Positions 21,726 to 32,944 of a stretch of DNA of 64,000 nt are shown one piece after another. A program made the position numbers and the translations under genes. Positions within the stretch are counted from its first letter, which is position 1, and each line of letters starts with the position of its first letter. The stretch is from Plazaster borealis (taxonomy: Eukaryota > Echinodermata > Asteroidea > Forcipulatida > Labidiasteridae), in assembly GCA_021014325.1 (NCBI GenBank), contig CM037463.1, positions 20,468,026 to 20,532,025 on the forward strand, given 5' to 3'. The notes under the pieces are model-generated. The model was not told where the DNA came from. It ran no database searches and worked only from the letters and a program-made list of their open reading frames with translations.

Positions 21726-22974
21726 CTCACATGGATGATTAGTTTTAGAAACCTTCGGAGTTCATTGCTTCAGAGGTAGGGTCGTAGGGTCATAGAATGG
21801 TTAATACTCCTCCAAATATTAATGACCATAAATCTTACTTGGTGAAGAAGCACTGCAGCTGTTGATAGTATGAACTGTTTTTCAGAACAGAGATGCCACT
21901 TTTCCGGATTTACCCATTTTTTTGTTTGTTTTGTTTTTTAATAAACCTCAACTTCCGTATTTTTTGATAAATTCAAGCCTGAATAAAGCTATAATTGTTT
22001 GCCCTCTTAAGCAAGTCCGCTTTGCAATAAGCAATTTTCGCTGAAAATATTAGTTTATATCGTAAATGTTGTAATTTTCCTCTTTTTCCGGCTCGGTGAG
22101 TTGTATGCCTGACTTGAACTCAAGTGCTCGGCGGTGCTACTCTTTTTGGGATTTCAATGTTGGCATCTCTGCGATGATTGCTCTGCGATAATTTGTCACA
22201 ATGGTTACCACTCGCGACATTCATTCATTGGCTTTCTGCTTTTGTCAAAGGAAAAAATAATTTTCAGGTTTTTTTTCGTTACCACAGTGGCATCTCTGTC
22301 AGAAAGGATTCCCTTTTTTTCCAGATTTTTTCAGATTTCGTTTTTCAGATTTCTGTTGGTTGTGTTCGTTCACTAATGCGGCAGCCAGAGGCGGTTGGTA
22401 CCCTCTGTCACCTTGCTATACCTGGATGGATTTGATGATCCTGTGAAACTACAATGACAGTTTTTTGCTGTTTTCCCAGCTAGTAGACACTGTATTCGGC
22501 TGGAACTTTCACAATGTGACTTTTCTTGTATCTTTCTTTATAATTTTTCCCATTAATATGTGAAAGAAACAAGATTCAAATACAAGCGAAACTTGCAGAA
22601 TCTGTTCCTTGTTATTGTATTGTAGGGCCCCCTTACGTTGAGAGAGAATTGGAGTTTAATGTTTTTATTTTGTTATTACGGTATGAACCATTAGGTGATC
22701 GGGGTTGGGGTGGGGGGCATCCCCTGGGGTGGGGGTGGGGGCATCCCCTCTAGATCCGTTACGGAGTTTTATAATGTTCCATTTACAGTAATTCCAAATG
22801 AGGACCGATTTGGCCAAACCAAAATTTGACAAACCAGAATCTGACAAACCATCATAGTCCATCTGGCCAGCTTTTTGTTTAATTTCTCAGGATCTTTCCT
22901 GATTTCAGGATTTCCTCAAAATCTTGAGCCCTTTAAATTTTATTTATTAGTAAAAATAAATAATAATAATAACT

Positions 22975-23295
22975 AGTTCTTATATGGTAGCGCATTTTAC
23001 AATAACGTATCAATGCGCTTTACATTAGGGCCAATAACATTCCTTTAATCTTTCTCAGCTCCCTGTGGAGTATACAGCCCCGAGCTGCCGTGGCGCTCCA
23101 AAGGCTTTTCAAACACAATATCAACCTCTACCCTTGCAGGTACCCATTTATACCCCTGGGTGAAGAGAGGCAAGTATAGTAAAGTATCTTGCTCAAGGAT
23201 ACAAGTGTCATGACCGGGATTCGAACCTACACCCCGATTACTTAACCATTGGAACTTGAATTCAATGCTCTAAACCACTCGGCCACATTACACCC
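22975..23295 (-). mobile_element. SINE-like repeat (family S1), near full length
   Basis: Read on the minus strand it starts TGGCCGAGTGGTTTAGAGC (A-box-like, Leu/Ser-tRNA type). A B box GGTTCGAATCC follows, then CTTGTATCCTTGAGCAAG, CACCCAGGGGTATAAATGGG, AATGTAAAGCGCATTGATAC, and a (TTA)n tail. These are the parts of a tRNA-derived SINE. Confidence 0.8.
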
Positions 23296-24616
23296 TACAA
23301 ACAAGTCATGATCCAAAAAGGGAGTTAGAAACAGTCTGCATTGTGTCCAAACCTGTAGTTTTGTATTTCTGGTGATGCACAGAGTCTGTAAGTGTAAACC
23401 TCCCTAACATCTGGGAGGTTCTGGGTCTAGAATAGGGGGGGGGGAGGGACACAGGCCTGCAAGTAATTTTCAGGAATTCTCGCATTCAGGAAATCTCATT
23501 CCTGTAATTTGGACTGGGAGGGGGAGGGAGAAAATGAAGTGCTTGAAATGTAATTTCCTGTTGAATCTTTTAATTGAGTTTTATCGTCAACGCACTGATC
23601 TTCAACATAATTTTACAACTCTTACTTTGTCATTCAAGTAAATATTTTGAAGCTAATTAATAATAAAACAAATATTTAATATATTTAAACTAGGAATAAT
23701 ATACAAAGTTGCATCACCGGATTGTTTGCCGAAAGACCAGAAAATGTCTTCTCTTTTTCTCTGAACACCTTGACGGATAATGGTGTTTCAAAACAAACAA
23801 TACAAAATACTTTCCCGTATGACATGCACAACTGGCAAAGTACTGCATGCAGGCCCGCGAGAGTGGTTGCTGTGGGTGCTGCAGCACCCCCAACTTTTTG
23901 GTTGGGGTGCTGGAATATACCAAAGCACCCCCTACTTTTAGTAAACATGTTTCATAAATTCACCCTTGAACGGAAAACTTGGAAAAGGTCAAAACTGAAT
24001 AAATACTTGAAGCATGTCATATTTTAAAATTATTTTGTTTTATTATTATAGTGGCTCTGATTGACAAAGCATCTAGGACCCAAAAGCTTCCGGGGCCCTT
24101 AAGTGGGCCCCGTACCCCACGCCGTAATTGCCTCGCACTCCCCGCTCGCCAATTGTCTTTGAAAAAACCAGCACCCCCCTTGCAAAATTAATGTGTTCTC
24201 GCAGGCCTGACTGCATGGCTGCTGATAATTTGAGGTAGTGTTGGTCCCGACAACAACGCATTTATTAACAAACTATTACTAATCATTAACAGGTTTTTCA
24301 TTCAGTATCACAAATGAAAGTTTATAACTTCATCAACTAAAGGAAAATAACTTTCAAAAATCGGCGATACATTTTTTTAAGATATAGGTTTTCCCATTAT
24401 TCACTTTATCAAATGCACGAATAATAAGCAATATATTTTGTTGAATATAAGTTTCTTTGGGTATTATAAACAACTAAAACGTAATATAGTTCCTCCTTTA
24501 CTTAAATATAAAATACTAAATTTTATCAAGAATAAAAATACTTAGCCATTACCCTTACAATATTACAAAATGAACCACAATGATGACATAAATTCGATTG
24601 GGATTGTACATCTGCT

Positions 24617-24902
24617 CGATTTCATTTCATTTCATTTATTCTGGCTGTGAAGCCAAGAACTCTCAGGAAAGCGAACTTAATCACTGTACTAGCCAAGAAC
24701 CCCATGGAGAGAAGACAATGAAGGAGGTTTCAATGTTAGATGTGGGAGGAAAAACCCCAGAGAATTATTCCAGGGGAAAACCCACGCAGTCGGGTAGGGA
24801 CTGAAAACCCAATCCACGTAGTGCCAGCCGGCATGATTCGAACCAGGGTCCTAGAGATGGAAGGCGAGGAAAGATACCACTACGCCAACTCGACCACCCA
24901 AT
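24617..24902 (-). mobile_element. SINE-like repeat (family S2), near full length
   Basis: On the minus strand it reads GGGTGGTCGAGTTGGCGTAG, a B box GGTTCGAATC, TTTTCAGTCCCTACCCGACT, GCGTGGGTTTTCCCCTGG, and ends in a simple ATTTC/AAATG tail. It matches 38,250–38,525 in the other orientation. Confidence 0.8.
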
Positions 24903-25114
24903 AAGGTCAACTGCTCACCAAATGCAAGTGATGAACAGTGGTGGGGGAGTCAAAACACTTCCATGTGAGGGCTTGTGGAACCATGTGAAACTAACATTGA
25001 ACTACACTTACAAAAGCTTCTAAATAAGGAGAAAGTTCAAAATGAGCTACTTGCGTAACTAAACATGGATTTATGTTTACTTAAAAAAAATTTAAAAATT
25101 CTTGCAACATGAGT

Positions 25115-25440
25115 GCAGGCATAGCCTCTGTTGCCCTGGTCTTGGCCTTGGTGCCCCTACAAAAAATTCCCAAAGATGAAAATGTCCTTGCCCTCTCACA
25201 GATGAAATTTCAGGGACTGTGGGTGCTTTCAGACCTTGAATTACACGGAGGCCATGCTGTTGCCCCTGGTCTTGGCCTTGGTGCCCCTACAAAAAATTCC
25301 CATAGAGTTTAAGATTTTCCAATGGAGGTGCCCGTTGGAAAAATAAAAATGCCCTTGCCCTCTCACAGATGAAATTCGTGGGACTGTGGATGCTTTGCGT
25401 TGATAGTTTGTCCAAGGTGGGGGTTTTACCAAGTGGTTTC
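25115..25440 (+). repeat. Repeat R3, two tandem units
   Basis: GGTCTTGGCCTTGGTGCCCC plus CTTGCCCTCTCACAGATGAA occurs twice, about 130 bp apart. Further single copies lie at 11,005–11,175 and, inverted, at about 11,300–11,450. Confidence 0.75.
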
Positions 25441-26264
25441 ACACAGCGGTAGTTTTCCAGATAACTGCACCAGCTAGGTCTAGGCAAACAAGTAACTAGT
25501 GACTGTATATTTTGATGAAAGAACACAATACAGAAGCTAGGTCGAAAAAAAAGGAGAGATTTTATTGAAAAATTCTTGCAATAACGTGCGGACAAGTGTA
25601 AAATATCGTAAGCTTCTCAAAAGACCAGTTCACTAGTCAAGGCAGCAAGCAAAAAAAAGCAAAGTTAAGTGACACCCCTGACATACTTTACAGACATGCA
25701 ATTTTTATTTTAAAAAAAAAGGAGGGGGGGACACATGCCCACAGAAAATTTTGCACTCAGTTAAAGTTTTCTACGCCACTGTTTTCTCCCTCTCTCTAAA
25801 GAAAAAAGGGAAATCAGCTGATCAGTTACATGCCTGACTATACTTGTACATATTCCACTAGAGCTCATAAAGCTACATGGAGATGAAGCACTGCCTACTG
25901 TCTGAAACTGTCAGACTCTGGAACAGGGCCACCAAACATCAGATCTCGTCCGGGGTTGATATGTCATCATTACTAGTGGATAATAAAAAACACACAATTC
26001 CCTTTTTTTGAGTACATCTTGACGTTGTATGAAAACATTTGTACTTGGTACAAATTCCAAGTACATGTACCGATACGTCATTCTTGTCAGGGCTTTAAGG
26101 GCAACAAGGCGATTTCTCCTTATATTTACCCACATGTAAGTAAAGGGCAACGAAGGGAAATGTCAATTTGTACTGAAACATTGCAAGGGGCACCAGGGTT
26201 TTGCCCATGCACAAGCTAGCGTATCATGCCAATACATGTGAATTGCAAGCAGGTACGCACATAT

Positions 26265-26270
26265 TTTATT
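26265..26270 (-). other. Candidate GGACT polyadenylation signal
   Basis: AATAAA on the minus strand, about 250 bp after the stop codon. It is in an AT-rich run, so this is only suggestive. Confidence 0.35.
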
Positions 26271-26520
26271 TTATTTTAGGGGGAGGTGAATTTCAGATCA
26301 AATTCAGATCAAATTCACGAATATCATAAAAATAAAGATAAAACATTTCAAATGCTCCAGATAACACAGCAGGGCTTTTAAAACCAAAGATAAACACCTC
26401 GTTTAAATTCAGCGTGCTTAGGTCAAACTTCCCAAATTTGAATCAGGAATGCCCTGGGGTGAACCCTAGTCAGACCAGTAAACTCATTTTTTTCAAAAAC
26501 CAACCTTTGCCGACTTTGAT

Positions 26521-26841
26521 CTACAGAGCTGTTTTCAAAACATCCTTTTTAGGATCACACAAATCCCCTGGCCGTCCGCACCTCGGTTTATATTTCAGCC
26601 CATGTTCTCCGTTGCTGTCATAGCTCTCAAAAAACGGCAACTCCAGCAGGGAATCTTTAAACCCTCCCAGGACGTACGCAAATACGTCCTGCGAGGGCTC
26701 CCATTCAACCTTCGTCCCCCCACTGTCCTCCATGAGTTGTATCTGGATGGTCACTCTTTGGTAGTAATCGGGACTGCCTTCAAATTCATCGCAATGCTCC
26801 AGCATTTTATCATCAATGTCGAAAATTTCACCCAGAATGTG
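26521..26841 (-). CDS. GGACT: GGACT coding exon 2 (terminal)
   Basis: After TTTCAG it encodes HILGEIFDIDDKMLEHCDEF, SPDYYQRV, YDSNGEHGLKYKPR and a tail of about 18 residues, ending in TAG at 26523–26521. Confidence 0.92.
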   Translation of the reverse strand, partial: HILGEIFDIDDKMLEHCDEFEGSPDYYQRVTIQIQLMEDSGGTKVEWEPSQDVFAYVLGGFKDSLLELPFFESYDSNGEHGLKYKPRCGRPGDLCDPKKDVLKTAL

Positions 26842-28360
26842 CTGAAATTAAAAGGGCAAATAATGTGACAGAAAACAGGAAATCAAGCAAAACAAAGTTC
26901 AACATGGTTGGTCCAGTGGTTAGACTCTAGGAATTGCAATCACAAGGTTTGTGGGTTCGAATCCTACCAAGCTAACCGCTGATTTCACAATGGACTAGAA
27001 TAAGTATTATCGTCTAGTTATACTGAATCACAATTTCTTGATTTGTACAATACATAATCATAGACGTTAAACCAATGTTTGTATGACAGGGCTCGAAATT
27101 AACACTGGACCGCAGGCCTGAGGCCAGTGTTTTTAGTGTCGGGCCAGTAAACTTATGATCGGACAAGTCCGGTGGTCTTGTGGTTTTGAATAATAATACC
27201 TCACCTCATCTCTAATTTTAAAACGTATTTTCAATTGTTGGCTTTAAGTCTGATAAAGATCTTTTAATTCTGCTGAGTATGAAAGTTTTACCGATAAGAC
27301 GAATGAGATCTTCTCTTAGTGCTTGTTGAAATAAAAACAGTTTAATTGTGACACTGAGTAGATAGACTTTTTTCTCATTTTGGTTCTGGTCTTGTAACAA
27401 ATTTGTTGGTCCAGTAAACGTTTTGAGCTACAAGCCCTGCAGTGTTGTGGATTTTCCCCCCAAATTCGAGCCCTGTATGAGAGAGATTGGCTGTTGCCAG
27501 CTTGGTGTTTATATCCCCTTGTGGGAGTTTGCCGAGTTCCCTTGACGGGAAGATCATCTATACAAACAAACAAACAAACAACAAACCACTTGGGAACCAG
27601 TTATGAGCATAACTAGCGCCGAAACTAGGGTAAAACTTTAGGGTGGGCACAAGAGGGTGCACCCTGTTTTCTTGGGGGCATTACTTGCCAAATTAAACTG
27701 TAGCTTCCGCTTGTATTTCTCTTCAACAAACCCCATTTCAGCGCTCTGGTCGTGCCATTTACTATTTGTATACAATAATTTGACGTGAAGGCAAAAACAA
27801 AGCATTGTCTGTGTGTAAATGTAAATACAGTTTTTAAAACATTGAAATCACATTAAAGCTTAATATAGAATGTAACATTTTACTCTGGAATTTTTAAATC
27901 TCAAAAGTCAAGATTTCAAACTGAGGGAGGGGGGCACGGACATCAATTTGGGGAGGCACGTGCCCCCTCCCCTTATAATTATGCCACGGAACATAACTTA
28001 CTTGATATTATGGCTGGTAACACACTTCACAGGGGGTAGGTGAAGAGGGCATGGCACATGCCCCAAGTTGTCAGCCATCAGCAAAAAATCCCCTACGATC
28101 CGAATTTTGTATTGATCCGAGATACACGTAGAATAACATGCATTTGATATTCTTTTTATTCCATAGATACTTACATTTCCATGCCCCTCTTTATCCAGTA
28201 GATAAGGAATGTTACAGCTAGATGCAATGATCAATGGCCACCTGTTCACAGTTCTGGCCAAGCCTGCAAATTTCACGATGCCGTTTTTGGCGAGGAGTTG
28301 CTCGTGGTTGGGCTGCCCTCGCTTCAGCGTTCCATAAACAAACAACCGGTGAAGTGCCAT
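26521..28360 (-). CDS. GGACT: Gamma-glutamylaminecyclotransferase homologue (two exons, 168 aa)
   Basis: Family role: cytosolic enzyme that releases 5-oxoproline from gamma-glutamyl-amine bonds, such as gamma-glutamyl-epsilon-lysine left when transglutaminase-crosslinked proteins are degraded. Exons 28360–28175 and 26841–26521 join in phase 0. Seen: LFVYGTLKRGQPNHEQLL at residues 6–23, which is the substrate-binding loop of the GGCT-like fold. LGEIFDIDDKML follows at about 65–76, its Glu (about residue 67) sitting where the family has its catalytic acid, and the family C-terminal motif YDSNGEHGLKYKPR is near the end. The protein is somewhat longer than the 153-aa human enzyme owing to a C-terminal tail. 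A TTTTTAG just 5' of the ATG suggests a 5' UTR exon further up. Confidence 0.91.
26842..28174 (-). other. GGACT intron
   Basis: Carries a tRNA-related SINE-like copy (26,903–27,010). A 'GAAATTAACACTGGACCGCA' repeat at 27,090–27,180 is partly repeated at 28,520–28,580. No exon is seen; an open frame at 27,316–27,573 lacks splice context and was not called. Confidence 0.5.
26903..27010 (+). mobile_element. tRNA-like head of a SINE (family S3)
   Basis: GGTTGGTCCAGTGGTTAGAC resembles a D arm, and GTGGGTTCGAATCCTAC a T arm (B box). The acceptor ends GGTTGGT/GCTAACC can pair, but no proper anticodon stem forms. A related copy is at 30,303–30,440. Confidence 0.65.
28175..28360 (-). CDS. GGACT: GGACT coding exon 1
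   Basis: 62 codons from ATG at 28360: MALHRLFVYGTLKRG to LLDKEGHGN, then a GTAAGTATC donor. An upstream in-frame ATG (28408) gives a hydrophobic extension not seen in the family and lies before the likely acceptor, so it was not used. Confidence 0.9.
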
Positions 28361-28793
28361 CCCCGAACTAAAAATTAATCTGTAAAATAATGACAGCAAA
28401 AATTTCACTCAAAATTACTAGGCCTACCGTTCATGAAATAATACATAATATTACAGTATTAGCAACATTGTTTTGCCTTGTTTTAAAAAAAAAAAATGCC
28501 CAACATAATGGTTAAATCAAGGGCTTGAATTTTACACTGGACCGCACGCCCTAGGCCAGTAGTTTTGGTGTGATCATTTTCATACTCAAGTTTTACACTC
28601 TGTGGTCACTGTCACTGTCAGATGTCCGCTTTTTAATTTTTAAAATATCAACTAAAACTCAGTCAAAGTAATAAACAACGAGAAACTGACCAGTGACTGG
28701 GTAAAATTTTTAACATTTAAAATTTAGTGAGACCCCCTTGATCCTGTTGATTGCATTGTTCATGTCTTGATAGTTATACTTAGTCTGTAAGTT

Positions 28794-28893
28794 TAGACCC
28801 AGTAACTGGGGCGCTGTACTCGTTTTTTCGAAATGTTTCCAAAATTTTGAAAAACGAGTACAGACAGCGCCCCAGTTACTGGGGCTGGGTCTA
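28794..28893. mobile_element. Short palindromic element (family F)
   Basis: TAGACCCAGTAACTGGGGCG at the left is mirrored by CGCCCCAGTTACTGGGGC...GGGTCTA at the right, and GTACTCGTTTTT/AAAAACGAGTAC pair at the centre. A half copy (AGACCCAGTAACTGGGGCAC) is at 30,205. Confidence 0.8.
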
Positions 28894-29092
28894 TCTGTAA
28901 AGTCGACTATAGACCCATTGCATATGACGTCACACTCTCAAAAAGGATGCAGATCATTGGACGATGGCTGTTCTCTGTGCGTAAAAACGTGCGCGTGACC
29001 TCAGCGTATCTGTAGCGTTTTCGCCTTATGCAAGGGGGACCTATTGATTTCTGAAGACCCTGAACGCGCCCCCGAACAATGAACAATGCGCG

Positions 29093-29155
29093 TCATTTTG
29101 GGTGTCAAAACTCCCTGTTGTGCATGTTTGTATACGATTTTGACACCCAAAATGA
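29093..29155. repeat. Perfect 18-bp inverted repeat (hairpin)
   Basis: TCATTTTGGGTGTCAAAA at 29,093–29,110 is exactly mirrored at 29,138–29,155, with a 27-bp loop. Confidence 0.9.
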
Positions 29156-29869
29156 CACCCAGGATAGGCGCATGTGAGTACGCTGCGCGTTGTGCAATGT
29201 ATACAATAATTAATGTGGTCAACTGTGTTAAATTTTGTAATCTATTTATGATGTGATGTTTACTACTACCTAGCTACACATAGACACTACACAGCTAGTA
29301 TGGATAGCTAGTTAGTAGTACAGTAGTTATAGTATTGGTCTATACCAGTGAGTGGGGACTGAAGGATATAAAAAACCTAACTAACAATAATACATGACTA
29401 ACGAACGTAGTTTCCAAGTACTAACTAAGCACTTGAATTAGCAGTAAGTGGTGCTTTGCAAAAAAAACACGGAAAACACTTTCAACGATTCAGGTTTACA
29501 AGTTCTAACCAGTGACACCTGTGTCATCATACATACCTCCTTGCAAGTTGTTGCAATTGCACATCAACGCCTGGTTGTTATTGTTTAAAAACTATAATAC
29601 TTTCACTGAGGTCACAAGGAATAATTATTACCAAATCTTCCCGGGATGTTGTTTTTATTTGTTGGTTGACCTCAAAAACTAAACAGCGCCCTCTTGTATC
29701 TTCCTTTCCCCAAAGTTTAATAAATTGATTGAGGGCGCGTTGGCATGCCACCTGTAAACACCGGTTGCTTTATCCGTCACTAGCTAGCTGTCACTCTCTC
29801 CCCACCCCCGGATTAAGTGTACATTTTAGAGCAATAGTAAGAAGAGGAGCTTTTCATTTTCATGTCAAG

Positions 29870-29906
29870 ATGCCACACACATCGGCTTCGATATACGACA
29901 CAAATG
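29870..29906 (+). CDS. Death-domain gene, coding exon 1
   Basis: Codes MPHTSASIYDTN plus one base, followed by a good GTAAGT donor. The assignment depends on the donor and phase match rather than on similarity. Confidence 0.65.
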
Positions 29907-31061
29907 GTAAGTTGTGATATTGTGAGAGCATAGAGAAAGCAATACTGAGCTGAGAGTTACTAATTTTAAACACGTGTACGGTGTAGGGGACTGTCTGTGC
30001 AGTCATGATTGTACTGTGACTGTCACTTGAGTAATTGGCCTTTCTCGCTATCATGCTAATGTTTAGTATATAACAACATTAACAAGTTATTTTGGGGATA
30101 ATGTACAGACGTGTAGCGGGTTTTTTAAACAGTTTGTTTTTATAATTTTTGGAAAGAATATATCAGATGGTTAATTCTCTTACGCTTACACTATTTACAG
30201 AGCATAGACCCAGTAACTGGGGCACTGTATTTAAAAAAAATGTTGACATCTGCGGTCAAGCGCCCAGCGAAACTCTGTCTTCGAACTGCCTCTAGCTACC
30301 GGGCAATCTCGGTGGTCTAGTTGGTAAGACATCTGCTCTAGAATGGCAAAGGTCGTGGGTTTGAATCCCACCCAAGTAATATGCCTGTGATTTTTTCACA
30401 GGACTCAGGAGAGTACTGAGTATACAGTGCTTTACACACATCGGTGTAAGGGTAAAACCAAATATAATACCCAAATCTTCGTTGAATCCACTAATGGGAG
30501 AGAGGTTTGAATATTGCACCCCAATTATTGAACCAAACCCCAAACACCAACCCCAATAATGATGCCGATCGGCGATGTTCAGTTACACTTCTGAGATTCT
30601 GCGAATAGTTGAGCTAATCCCAACTAAATAGTTGGGGCAACTCTATGTTGCTGGGGCGGAATATAACACTATTACATTAGATGAGTTAAGTATGAATGCA
30701 TGCCATGTCAACCTAAGCTGACATTTTATCGATGGTGTAGTGTAATTGCAAAATTGTCCACCTTGACCCTTTAGGTGTAATTTGTGATCGTAAACTTCTG
30801 ACTATCTCAACCCTGATTGGCCAACGTTACCCAGAGCTCGGGATCAAGCTTGGGATCACCGTGGACCAAATAATGGCAGTCAAAGCAAGGGCGCCAGACA
30901 ACCTCCAGCATCAAGTCTTCCACACCCTCGACTTGTGGAGGAAAAGAGACAAGAGGGAGGCCACGCTGGAGAAGTTGAACCAAACCTTAAAGGAACTCGG
31001 ATGGATCTCGGTGATGACGCAGATAAGAAACACTCCGGATAATTTCTACGTTGTTACCTGA
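29870..31061 (+). CDS. Single death-domain protein (two exons, 107 aa)
   Basis: Predicted small intracellular adaptor. Exons 29870–29906 and 30775–31061 join in phase 1. Almost the whole protein is one death-domain fold: STLIGQRYPELGIKLGIT (helices 1–2, with the typical W/Y-xxLGxxLG spacing), VDQIMAVKARAPDN (helix 3), and TLDLWRKRDKREATLEKL (helices 4–5 with the conserved LxxW and EATLxxL). A last helix (TLKELGWISVMTQI) completes it. Death domains mediate homotypic binding in apoptosis and Toll/NF-kappaB signalling; which partner applies here cannot be seen. No transmembrane, kinase, caspase or TIR part is present. The start is the first ATG in a short first exon, so further 5' coding sequence cannot be excluded. 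Confidence 0.8.
29907..30774 (+). other. Intron of the death-domain gene
   Basis: Contains a half copy of palindromic element F at about 30,205–30,228 and a SINE-like S3 copy at 30,303–30,440. Nothing else is recognised. Confidence 0.5.
30303..30440 (+). mobile_element. SINE-like repeat with tRNA-type head (family S3)
   Basis: Box A-like TGGTCTAGTTGG and box B GGTTTGAATCC are spaced as in a tRNA gene. GTAATATGCCTGTGATTTTT follows. The anticodon arm does not fold properly, so it is not called a functional tRNA. Confidence 0.65.
30775..31061 (+). CDS. Death-domain gene, coding exon 2 (terminal)
   Basis: The acceptor is CCCTTTAG. The exon contains the complete death domain and ends NFYVVT then TGA. 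Confidence 0.85.
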
Positions 31062-31509
31062 AAAGCTGGAAGCTAACTTTTCTTTTAAAAAAAGTGTTAT
31101 TACACTGTATGTATATGGCTAACTGTGTGATCATCTACAGTCATTAATTAAGCCACCTGTGTATTAACTAGCGAAAGGGTGGTGGAGTAGGGCACCTGGA
31201 GTGCATGCCCCCCCTCCCTCTTCAGCATAAGATTGGAGACTGGGGTGTACACAGATTGCCTTGGCGATAGATGCAAGATTGCCTTCAGTGTCCGGTCTAA
31301 CAGGAGCACGATCTTGCCTTTTAAGCTGATAGTGTTATAGAACCAACTTTTGGAAAATGCAGAATAGCTGACGTCCTCAACCTGCTTTACAATAGTGGCT
31401 GCCACCCCCAAAAATCAAAAATCAAAAAAATCAACACAAATTCTGATCCAAATGATAAATTCAAGCACAAAGAAACACTTACACAGGTGTGTAAATACCT
31501 GCAATTGGG

Positions 31510-31830
31510 CACCTCCTGTTGTCCTTCTTTTCTGTACTCAAACTTTTTGGCCACAGCTGCTATTGGTTTTGCACACACGTTCCAACTGGGGCCTTCACCC
31601 AACTGGGGACCCTATTGTCCTCTTTTGTTATAGGTCCCCGGGTTGGAATGTGTATGCCTACCCACACAACCAATTCAAGTCCCCCAACTGTAATCGGGGA
31701 CCTCCTATTTTCCCTCTTTTGTATGTACTCTAACTTTTTGGCAACAGCCACCATTAGTTTTGTACACACTTTCTAACTGGGGACCTTTACCCAACTGGGG
31801 ATAGGTCCCCGGTTTTGTACCTACCCACAC
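31510..31830 (+). repeat. Degenerate tandem repeat R4, about 215-bp unit
   Basis: AACTTTTTGGCCACAGCTGC and AACTTTTTGGCAACAGCCAC, each followed by 'TTTTG(C/T)ACACAC' and AACTGGGG(A/C)CC, mark two units. An inverted relative lies at 63,170–63,330. Confidence 0.65.
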
Positions 31831-32110
31831 AGACACATTCACAAGTTTGTCCACACATGTTCAATCAAGGACAACTCTTTCTTCTCCCATTGTTTGGGTT
31901 TGGTTTAGGGTTTTTTTTCCATAAACAGCCCCAAAACCAATGTGAAGATGTTCTTGTTATGTGAAACCAAGCCACCCAGAACCCTTTTGTTAAAGACCTC
32001 GGTTTCAATGGGTTCAACTACTCAGTTAGCCCATTGGGAGAGAAAGTGGGTGTGCATGCAACCCGCCCTTCAGCCCTTCAGCCCATAATCTTAAAATCAA
32101 ACTGTTAGAC

Positions 32111-32475
32111 TTAAAGGAACGTTACAGAACTGGTAATTAAAATTTTCTTTAAGATCACAGATTTACATAAAACTTACACGGTCTAATGATGAGGATAGTA
32201 GAAAACATCCCTAGAAATATTTCTGTCTGAAATGCCATATTTGATGAGAAATAAATAAAACTAATTTCCGATTGGAGTTTATCGCTCATGAGCGTTTTAT
32301 TCATGCATTGTATAACACATGCAAATGTGTAATCGGTTTTTCACTATTTTCTCGTGACCCAGATGGCCGATCGATCTCAAACTTCTACAGGTTTGTCAGT
32401 TTATGTATATGGTGGATTATATAAAGTGCTTATACTGTTTTGTGAGCAAAAACCAATTCTGTAATGTTCCTTTAA
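32111..32475 (+). mobile_element. MITE family G (TTAA target site)
   Basis: 365 bp including TTAA at both ends. The inverted ends are AAAGGAACGTTACAGAACTG and AATTCTGTAATGTTCCTTT, with a central GCTCATGAGC. It is very similar to 39,379–39,748 in the opposite orientation. Confidence 0.85.
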
Positions 32476-32944
32476 GAGGGTACATAATGTCCTTGTTTTA
32501 TCTCAGTCTTGAATTATGAACACTCTTATCCCTGCAATGACAGAATTTTTCATTATATTTTGATTTTTGAGAACATTGAAGAAACTAGCTACTGTGTTAC
32601 TCAAGAATTGTAGATGTTCTTCAAAATTCTTTGTTTTCCTTAAAGGCAGGGCATACTTTGGGAATTACTCCACAAGTTAATGACCATTAAAAGTAATACT
32701 TGGTAGAGCACTGGAGAGGTGTTGTTATTATACAGTATTGTTAGAAATGACCCCCTTTAAAGATGCAGTTTTAGAGAAAGAAACGTTGTTTGCTTGATTT
32801 CCTTTTTCTGTCACATTATTGTTGAATAATTTGTTTTGTTAAATAGTTACAAATGTGCATAAAATCCCAGACATTGATTATGGTCTTTGCTGAAATTATA
32901 ACCACCAAAAGTTAACGGAAGTTTGAAAGGTCGATTTTGTGGAC

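Larger units (their letters stand above)
17009..26520. other. Spacer between CDV3 and GGACT
   Basis: The first part may be CDV3 3' UTR. No open frame resembles a gene. The spacer is filled with MITE families A and D, R1, R3, and SINE-like S1 and S2 copies listed separately. An element at about 21,770–22,560 has a relative at 40,803–41,205. The AT-rich stretch 24,290–24,600 and the stretch 25,600–25,900 show nothing I can identify. Confidence 0.5.
28361..29869. promoter_or_regulatory. Divergent region between GGACT and the death-domain gene
   Basis: About 1.5 kb between two start codons facing apart. It includes an inverted-repeat element (28,794–28,893), a perfect hairpin (29,093–29,155), and a remnant with family C features (28,910–29,040). 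No clear TATA box is seen. Confidence 0.45.

Noticed and set aside
22975..23295. Possible Leu/Ser tRNA gene on the minus strand
   Set aside because: A and B boxes are present, but the body and (TTA)n tail show it to be a SINE-like element.
26903..27010. Possible functional tRNA gene
   Set aside because: D and T arms and the acceptor can pair, but no five-base anticodon stem forms and a related sequence at 30,303 is clearly a dispersed repeat.
27316..27573. 85-codon minus-strand frame inside the GGACT intron
   Set aside because: It has no similarity or splice context, lies beside repeat sequence, and would interrupt the GGACT frame.
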